NCBI RefSeq assembly: GCF_030052815.1
Contig: NC_079501.1
Coordinates: 99,216,190 to 99,280,189 of the forward strand
DNA length: 64,000 nt
Direction of reading: 5' to 3'
Origin: Hevea brasiliensis
Taxonomy: Eukaryota > Streptophyta > Magnoliopsida > Malpighiales > Euphorbiaceae
Shown: one piece after another, positions 58,122 through 64,000 of the stretch
Position numbering within the stretch: position 1 is the stretch's first letter
Layout: each line of letters starts with the position of its first letter
Made by a program: the position numbers and the translations under genes
The notes under the pieces: model-generated
The model's input: the letters and a program-made list of their open reading frames with translations, nothing else
Told to the model about the DNA's origin: nothing
Databases searched by the model: none

Positions 58122-61100
58122 TGTAACACCCCTCACCCGACTACAGTGTAGCCAAGCAAGGCATGCTACAATCGGTGCCGGAGCACCCTAACTTATCTTT
58201 CTTTATTTTTTTTAAATAATTTTGAATTCATTTAATTTAATATCAATTATTTTTCGACGGAGAAACTAGCGGAGTTTCCCCTATTTTATTATCGTTTGGC
58301 GTATTTCAATATTCACCTGTTTGAAATTCAACAATATTTTAAAATAAAAAAAAATCTCATCCATGCTAATCATAATTATCTCATCAATCATTCTCATAGT
58401 TTTCTCATATTTCAAATCTCATCCATACATTTTAATTTCATAATCATTTCCATACTCATATCATCATTTGAAAAAAAAAATCATTATGTAATTCAAATCT
58501 ATACTCATTTGTACAAATTCATTCATGCTCCATTCTTATAGCAAAATTCTCAAATTTGCATTAATTTACATCATTTGCAATAATTAAATAAATCTTTAAT
58601 TTACATGATATACAAATTAATTACAATTTGCTAATTTATATTACAATATAAGGAATAATAACATACACAAAATACATGATATGCTTAATGTGAGCCCTAT
58701 CTACATGCATTGCTGAGGAGGTGACAACCTTGAACGCTCTGCAAATCAGAACTCCAAAATCTCTGTTTAGTATTCACTGGGCTTTAACTTCAGTACCTGC
58801 GCGAGGAAACAATTCCATCGCGCTAAGCATTGCTGCTTAGTGGTGCAATAATATAACAAGGAAATAATATACAAATAAAGATAGAAATAAAACGTAATTT
58901 AAATAATTAAGATTTATTTATACTTTACATGCGATTCTAAAATTTAATATGTTTTATCGTAATTTAGTCTTCTTTGGAAGTGTTTGTTTCGCCAATGTAC
59001 AGTAATAATGTACAAAGAAAAATGATCTAAAAATAATAAATATATGCTTATATTATCATGTAAGTCACATTTGCAATATTTATGTGTGTTATAATTTTCT
59101 TTGCTAATCTTTTAACATTTCCTCAATACTTTCTAGGTTGTCTCAGATTATTTCATAATAAGTAAATTTTGATATCGGTCCAGTTCATTCCGATTCTTCC
59201 TAATAAATAACTATTCTAATTGATTTTAGGGTATCTTACTCATTTATTTAATTTCTAATATATTTTTTTTATTACTAATATTCTTAACTTATTTCAATAA
59301 ATTTCACTGCCCAAGTAACCTATGACAGGCTGACTAAACTGGATAACGGGTCGTTGGCACTGGACACCGCGGTGCCTCGGGCCGTCATACCATGGGACGC
59401 AGAACGTCAACCACGTATGCAGTCAGTATGGCTAAAAAGCCATGATAACACATAATCGGGCATAAAAGCCATGAATACAGGCATAAAGCCATGAATGCGG
59501 GCATAAAGCCATGAATACGGGCATAAAGCCATGAATACAGGCATAAAGCCTTTCGCAGTACTGCTAAAACAATACCCTATTGGCATGCCAAACTATCCAA
59601 TCTGACACACATGTCTAGGCAATACAAGGGCACATAATATCATTAAATATTAATATATTGTATTTTATGACTTCATTATTTCATGATAAATTTCATAATT
59701 TATAAATTCATCATAATATTCATACATTCCTTACATCATTCATATTGATCACAATTCTAAACAATGATTCATATGTACCATTGTATTCAAAACATTTTTC
59801 CTTTCTCATTTATAGATTCAAGAATCTACTTATGTAATTACAAATTTTATATTTCAAGTTGAGTTACTAATATTTTATGAATTCCATTTGTGATGGGCAT
59901 ATAAGCCCTAACTATCTATTCACATCAATTAGGTGACTTATTTTTCATGTTTCAAGTAATCCATGAATATTTCATGAATTTCAAATTTATGGCCTTAATT
60001 TCTTTTTAACAATTTTGACTAGGATGCATAGTCCACATTTGTCATACAATTCTAAGCATTTAAGCTTAGAATTGGTTCTAGGTCTTCATCTTAATTTACT
60101 AATCATTTTGATTACTATTCACCTTACTAGTCAACCAAAATGTTGACTTTTTTATACTTAATGGATATATTAATTCTAATTACACCAAGATCCCACATTT
60201 TGAGTTTTACATTTGCTAGTATTAATTGCCAATTGCAATTTAAAGTCCCCTAGATGCATTTCTAAATTTTCAGTTTTTACTACCTAAGTTTACTATTCCA
60301 TTGGACAATTTTAGAGTGGAAACTGGGCTAACCTTTCTTCATCAAAGTTGTTCCTTATTGTGTCTTCTTTAATTCCCTTTTTGAATCACTCCATTTGGAG
60401 TTTTTTAGCTCAAGTTATGGTCATTTTACCATAACTGGTCGGAGTGACCTGTACCCAGATTTTCTGGGCAATTTGGTTCTGCCAGATTTGGTGACCTAAG
60501 TTTGGTTAGCAATTTGACTAGGTTATGGTCATAATTTGGGTCAGGTTTCTTCATGAAAGTTGTTGGTCTATATCTCAGCTTATTGCTGGTAAAATTTCAG
60601 GTCAATTGGACCTTTCTACATTGAGTTATGGCCAAATAACCAAACACTGTTCATTTAGTCATTTTGCCCAGGCAGATTGCAGCTCACCCGGATTAGGGAA
60701 AACTTTTGGTCAACTTGGTTTGGTTTTCTGGGCATGGTTTCTTCACCAAAGTTGTGCCATTATGTATCTAGTTTCATGTCCAATTGGCCTTGAACCAATT
60801 GGAGTAACATATCTCAAGTTATGACCCTAGGAATACACTGGACTCAAGTCCAGTATTCTGGCACATTGGGGGCAGCATACCACTTTCAATTTCAATACCA
60901 CAATGGTCTCCAATTTAAGGTCAAAATTCATCAAATGGTCACTAATTGACCATTAGAATTTAATTTAAACATCTAAGTATTAAACCCACAATTAAATCTC
61001 AAAACCCTAACCCTAACAATCCATCACTTTATCTAATATACATAAATCAACTTCTAACTCTAATATAATTATCAAACATCATTCCCAAGCAATTTAATTC

Positions 61101-62116
61101 AATCAATTCAACAATTCTCAACCTTCCCCCATGGCTGCCAAAAATTAGAATGTTCATAACATGCATATTTTCTTCAAATTTTCTCCATTTTCTAACTTAA
61201 CTCAAGGTTCAAATCAAAAATATAAAAGGAGAAGTAAGAGATTTAGCACTAACCTTGAATGGAGCCACTTCTAAGACTTCAAAACTTCACTTTCTTCCTT
61301 TCTTTTTGCTGTCCAAAGCTTGCTCTAGGTGTGATGACCAAGTTTTATGAAGGCATATAGGGGTTTTATGGTGTAATTGGCTAGGTTTTGGAGCTTGGGT
61401 GAGTGCATCAATGGAGGTCTCTCTTTCTTTCTCTCTCTCTTTCTTTTGGTGCGGCTGTTATGGAAGAAGAGGCTGCTGATTTCTTTTGTTTTTATCTCAT
61501 TTTTATTTCCTTTTTATCTCTTTATTTAATTTGTCAAATTGTGATTGGGTGGGGGCATGTTAATGAAATCATGTGATGTCATAATTCCCAATTTCTTTCA
61601 TTTTTCTTTTCTACTCATTTTCAATTCAATTTTTTAACAATATTTATTCATATTTTAGATCATAATAATTATTTACTTAACTAGACAAGTAGGCCAAAAA
61701 TTATCTCTGAAGACGAAATGACCAAAATGTCCTCCATTTGGCTTAACAGACTAAAATTGTCTGTACCGATCGAAAAAAATTTCTAAACCTTTTCTTGGCA
61801 TTCTAATGCCATAGAAACCTCAATAACTCTTTTTTGGAGTCTCAAAAATTATTTTATGAATTTTCTCCTGGGTCTAGGGCTCCTAGTTGCGAAGACCGCA
61901 ACTTCCCACTGTGTTACCCATCACTAGGGCACCGGCTCATTTAACTTGGTTGTATTTTATTTCTAAAATTTTTTCTAAATTTTTCTTATTAATATTTGAG
62001 TTATTTATGACTCTTTACTCTAGTCTAATTATTTTTCTAGACGTTCTAGCTGTCTGGATCGATACCGGTCATCAGAATAGTAGAATGTACGGAATTGCTA
62101 AAGTGAGGGTGTTACA
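58122..62116 (-). repeat. 5' LTR of element F (E family, 3,995 bp, minus strand)
   Basis: Minus strand from TGTAACACCCTCACTT (62116) to GAGGGGTGTTACA (58122). It aligns with E1 and E4 across its length, including donor AG/GTTAGTG (at 61253), modules, five 20-bp minisatellite units (59460-59560), and hairpin CTAAGCA-GCAA-TGCTTAG (58840-58823). Confidence 0.93.
59460..59560 (-). repeat. 20-bp minisatellite in F LTR (5 copies)
   Basis: Units of gcataaagccatgaatacag on the plus strand. E1 (38756-38845) and E4 (56310-56400) have three to four looser copies, E2 only traces. Confidence 0.85.
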
Positions 62117-62755
62117 CCCTTAGCTCGGCAGAGGCCTCAGAAGGCTACTAAGATCAGCCACGAGTTCGGGTGGACTTGGGCTATGCACACTTGGTGAAAT
62201 TTTAAGACTTCCTTGAAGAAGTCATCAAGAGGGAACCGCAGCCCGGCTTTTAGTTGTTCTTCGTATACTATAATCATGTCATTCTCTTTGAAGAAGTGAT
62301 CGGCTCGGAGATCGCCGTGACACCCGATAAGTTCGTATGAATCAGGCTCAATGTTGTACTCCTGGCTGAACGACTGCAGGTCGGTTTCTTGCAAGATAGA
62401 TGGTAGCTCGTCCATGGGAAGATTCTCTCTCCCTGAAGAAGGCACATGCCTTGATGGTGCTGCTTGCCCCCGTGCTGGAACAGAGACCCTAGGAGGTTCA
62501 GGTCACACGCTTGGCCCGACCACCTCTACTTCATCAGATGACCATGAGACCTGAACGGAAGGGGGGCTTGCCACTCTCTGACCCTCGGTGCCACTCATTT
62601 TCAGAGGAAATAGAGAATTTAAACTAAAAAAAAAAGATCAAAACCCTTACCGGAGTCTGATCGGTGTCGGAAGAACTTGAGAAAATGAGAGAATTTTGAA
62701 GTTTTTCGCGAGAAACTGAAAATGACATAAGAGAGCAACTGGCTGACCCATCCCC

Positions 62756-62763
62756 TATTTATA
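62756..62763 (-). promoter_or_regulatory. TATA box of the antisense U3 gene (element C)
   Basis: TATAAATA on the minus strand, 158 bp before the antisense ATG at 62598, next to GAGCATTTAATGCTC as in B. Confidence 0.7.
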
Positions 62764-63048
62764 CCCGTCTGAGCATTTAATGCTCACGGTGTCCTAGGCG
62801 GCGCATCGGTTCGCGGGATTCGCCAGCTTTTTCTGACACGTCTCACGAATATTCCAAAATCCCGTTATAAAAAAGATCGGCTAATTACAGATCGGTGAAT
62901 TAAGTCGGATGTTTGAAAGTGCGGATTGGTTAAGGGTTGTTTAGTTATGGAATGGATCGGGTAAATACTTCAGAGATCGGAAAATAACCAGTGCAATAAT
63001 AATAAAAATGGTAATTGACAAAATAAAATTTTATTTCCAAAAGTTCAG

Positions 63049-63230
63049 ATTACATCATTTGGGCGATCTCTAGAGATCGGATTACATTAAAGGTCTAATT
63101 ACATCATTTGGGCGATCTCTAGAGATTGGATTACATTAAAGGTCTAACTACATCATTTGGGCAATTTCTAGAGATCAGATTACATCAACGATCTGATTAC
63201 ATCATAAGAGCGATCTTTGGAGATCGGTGG
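63049..63230 (+). repeat. ~50-bp palindromic tandem array in C LTR (4 copies)
   Basis: Units contain attacatcatttgggcgatc and a palindrome; the first copy has the perfect 16-bp CGATCTCTAGAGATCG at 63064-63079. B has a single copy of this unit (19895-19925), so it multiplied in C. Confidence 0.85.
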
Positions 63231-63880
63231 AACATCCCATCTAAAAGGCCTATGTAAAAGCCTAGTCTCGTGGCTGAGTCAAAAGATGTGTTTGACCAGG
63301 AGACCGGCTGTTGACATCGGACAGATGTACAGCTTAGATGGGGGGACTATGACTCTCATGAGAATGAGAGAGGTCGTCATCAAAGTTACCGCTCGAAACC
63401 GAGCCGCTGTCGGAACACCTAGTGTGGTGAGGAACCAGGTGAACGCCAAGGAGCAGTCACCGGTGTTAAGGGGAATATTAGCAGTCTTCTCACCCGAAAT
63501 GAGTTCGCCATTTGTATCGGTCGAACGATTAGAGATCAATTAGATCGAGGTCCTCGATCCAGTTCGGTAAATTAGTCCGATTCTCTCACGGTCATCAAAT
63601 GAAGTTATCATAATTTCCCGTTCACCGGGATCATAAATTTTCAGTCGGGGAATAAGAAGAACAATCGAAAAAAGATCAAAAGCCACTATCATGGCAGGGA
63701 CTATTGCCGGAGCAAGAATTGTGAGTAGGAAGGGGAGAAAATCAAATGAGGGGGGGGCTTCCCGGTTGAAGGTATATATATAGGAAAATCCGAGCATTTA
63801 TTGCTAAGCAGAAAACGAAGTGGACGCTTCGGGAATCGAGGGAAATTAATGCTTTGACTGAACCGAATAGGATGAAGGGA
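63230..63880. other. C-specific LTR block with no match in B
   Basis: About 650 bp absent from the B LTR. A TATATATA lies near 63772 (readable on both strands) next to GAGCATTTATTGCT, which resembles the GAGCATTTAATGCTC beside the antisense TATA. Open frames here are under 110 codons and I recognise no domain. Confidence 0.55.
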
Positions 63881-64000
63881 CTAGAGTAGGAGAGATCGGA
63901 AAAGAGGAGTCTAGTATGAGAGATCGGAAAAGCATCATGTTGAAAAGACCGGAAAGGAGGGAGATCGGAAAACAAAGAGAATAAGACGCCTACCGTTGTC

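Larger units (their letters stand above)
50969..62121 (-). mobile_element. Element F: gag-only derivative with inverted LTR ends, TSD ccctt
   Basis: TSD ccctt at 50969-50973 and 62117-62121. Read on the minus strand: a full 5' LTR (62116-58122), spacer, PBS TGGTATCAGAGC (58116-58105), gag (57980-52334), about 120 bp, a PPT (AAAGGGGAAGAA, 52173-52162). Then, in place of a direct 3' LTR, there is an inverted copy of the first 1,187 bp of the LTR (52160-50974). Both outer ends are thus LTR starts in opposite directions. The two arms share private variants (for example the TCTGATGACCGGTATCGATC stretch) and are about 98% alike by eye. No protease, RT, RNase H or integrase is present, so mobilisation must have used enzymes of a related element. 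Gag is interrupted by E4. Confidence 0.85.
49590..62598 (-). pseudogene. Antisense U3 gene of element C, split by element F
   Basis: Minus strand. Exon 1 starts at ATG 62598, runs to 62117, is split by F, resumes at 50973 and ends at 50574. The intron is 50513-50573; exon 2 is 50512-49590. The PF04195-like domain is recognisable (LRFPLDDFFKEVL, VHPNSWLILVAF, NWKNRFFILRS) and the coiled coil follows in exon 2. Stops differ from those in B: TAA near 50390 and a TAG near 49965 where B has CAA and CAG. The C-terminus is shifted by a small deletion near 49615. The F insertion falls inside the PF04195-like domain. The N-terminal segment 62598-62137 has one stop near 62445. Confidence 0.8.
49001..64000 (+). 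repeat. Element C: LTR of a second B-like (Tat/Ogre) element, interrupted by F and cut by the window end
   Basis: Starts TGTCGACACCATATTTTGG and follows the B 3' LTR over 17011-20050 at roughly 80-85% identity by eye, with the antisense gene, its intron and its TATA in the same order. F is inserted at 50974-62116. After 63040 C differs: it has a palindromic ~50-bp array (63049-63230) and about 650 bp with no match in B (63230-63880). The window ends before the sense promoter and R/U5, so it cannot be said whether this is a 5', 3' or solo LTR. Left flank is LTR I. Confidence 0.85.

Noticed and set aside
50974..62116. F as a DNA transposon (for example a Mutator-like element) with ~1.2-kb terminal inverted repeats
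   Set aside because: It has an initiator-tRNA PBS, gag with zinc knuckles, a PPT and a 5-bp TSD, and its arms are LTR sequence of a known local family. Mutator-like elements make about 9-bp duplications.
63217..63543. 108-codon plus-strand frame in the C-specific block
   Set aside because: No recognised domain, overlapped by a minus-strand frame, and the region lies in an LTR.

Overview
The window is a stretch of plant nuclear DNA made almost entirely of nested Ty3/gypsy LTR retrotransposons. I see no host gene, tRNA, rRNA or CRISPR array. The mix of Tekay-type chromoviruses and one giant Tat/Ogre-lineage element fits a repeat-rich, probably woody, eudicot. The species cannot be fixed from the sequence.

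Left arm, innermost first. Element B (711-22254) is a complete Tat/Ogre element with 5-bp target-site duplications (TSDs, atata), very long LTRs (3.75 kb and 5.24 kb), an ORF1 upstream of gag, gag-pro with a G-patch, a pro/RT intron, two RNase H domains, integrase and a tandem-repeat 3' UTR. B sits inside the RNase H gene of element A (1-710 and 22260-26657, Tekay pol plus 3' LTR). A sits in the protease region of element D (26658-35935, Tekay pol plus 3' LTR). D sits in an LTR of element G, which ends at 46772 and also carries two E-family solo LTRs: E1 at 35947-40182 (TSD gacct) and E2 at 42877-46204 (TSD tttat). D's own LTR holds a minus-strand A-type solo LTR, J (31650-34312).

Right arm. 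A scrap of minus-strand E-like LTR (46773-46867, host H) is followed by LTR I (46868-49000). I is interrupted by element C (49001 to the window end), a relative of B of which only LTR sequence is visible. C's LTR is interrupted by element F (50974-62116, TSD ccctt), a gag-only derivative on the minus strand. F's gag is interrupted by an E-family LTR, E4 (53093-57855, TSD tgttg). Both arms therefore show five nested levels: H>G>D>A>B and H>I>C>F>E4.

How the parts work. A and D carry RT, RNase H, integrase and a chromodomain, but all are broken by stops and frameshifts. B keeps most catalytic motifs but has frameshifts and stops. The U3 of the B/C LTRs carries, on the opposite strand, its own two-exon gene (599 codons in B's 3' LTR) with a TATA box, a 61-nt intron and a PF04195-like domain.

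The points most worth a second look are: (1) F, whose two LTR-derived ends are inverted rather than direct yet lie inside one TSD; (2) the antisense U3 gene and its 61-nt intron, identical in B and C although the flanking exons differ; (3) architecture shared by the Tekay-type LTRs of several families: a splice-donor-like site at a nearly constant offset, degenerate ~195-bp modules, and two adjacent hairpins with compensatory changes just before a splice-acceptor-like CAG; (4) a ~200-bp tRNA-like (SINE-like) module ending in an LTR-style terminus, found twice at or near insertion ends. All identities were judged by eye.
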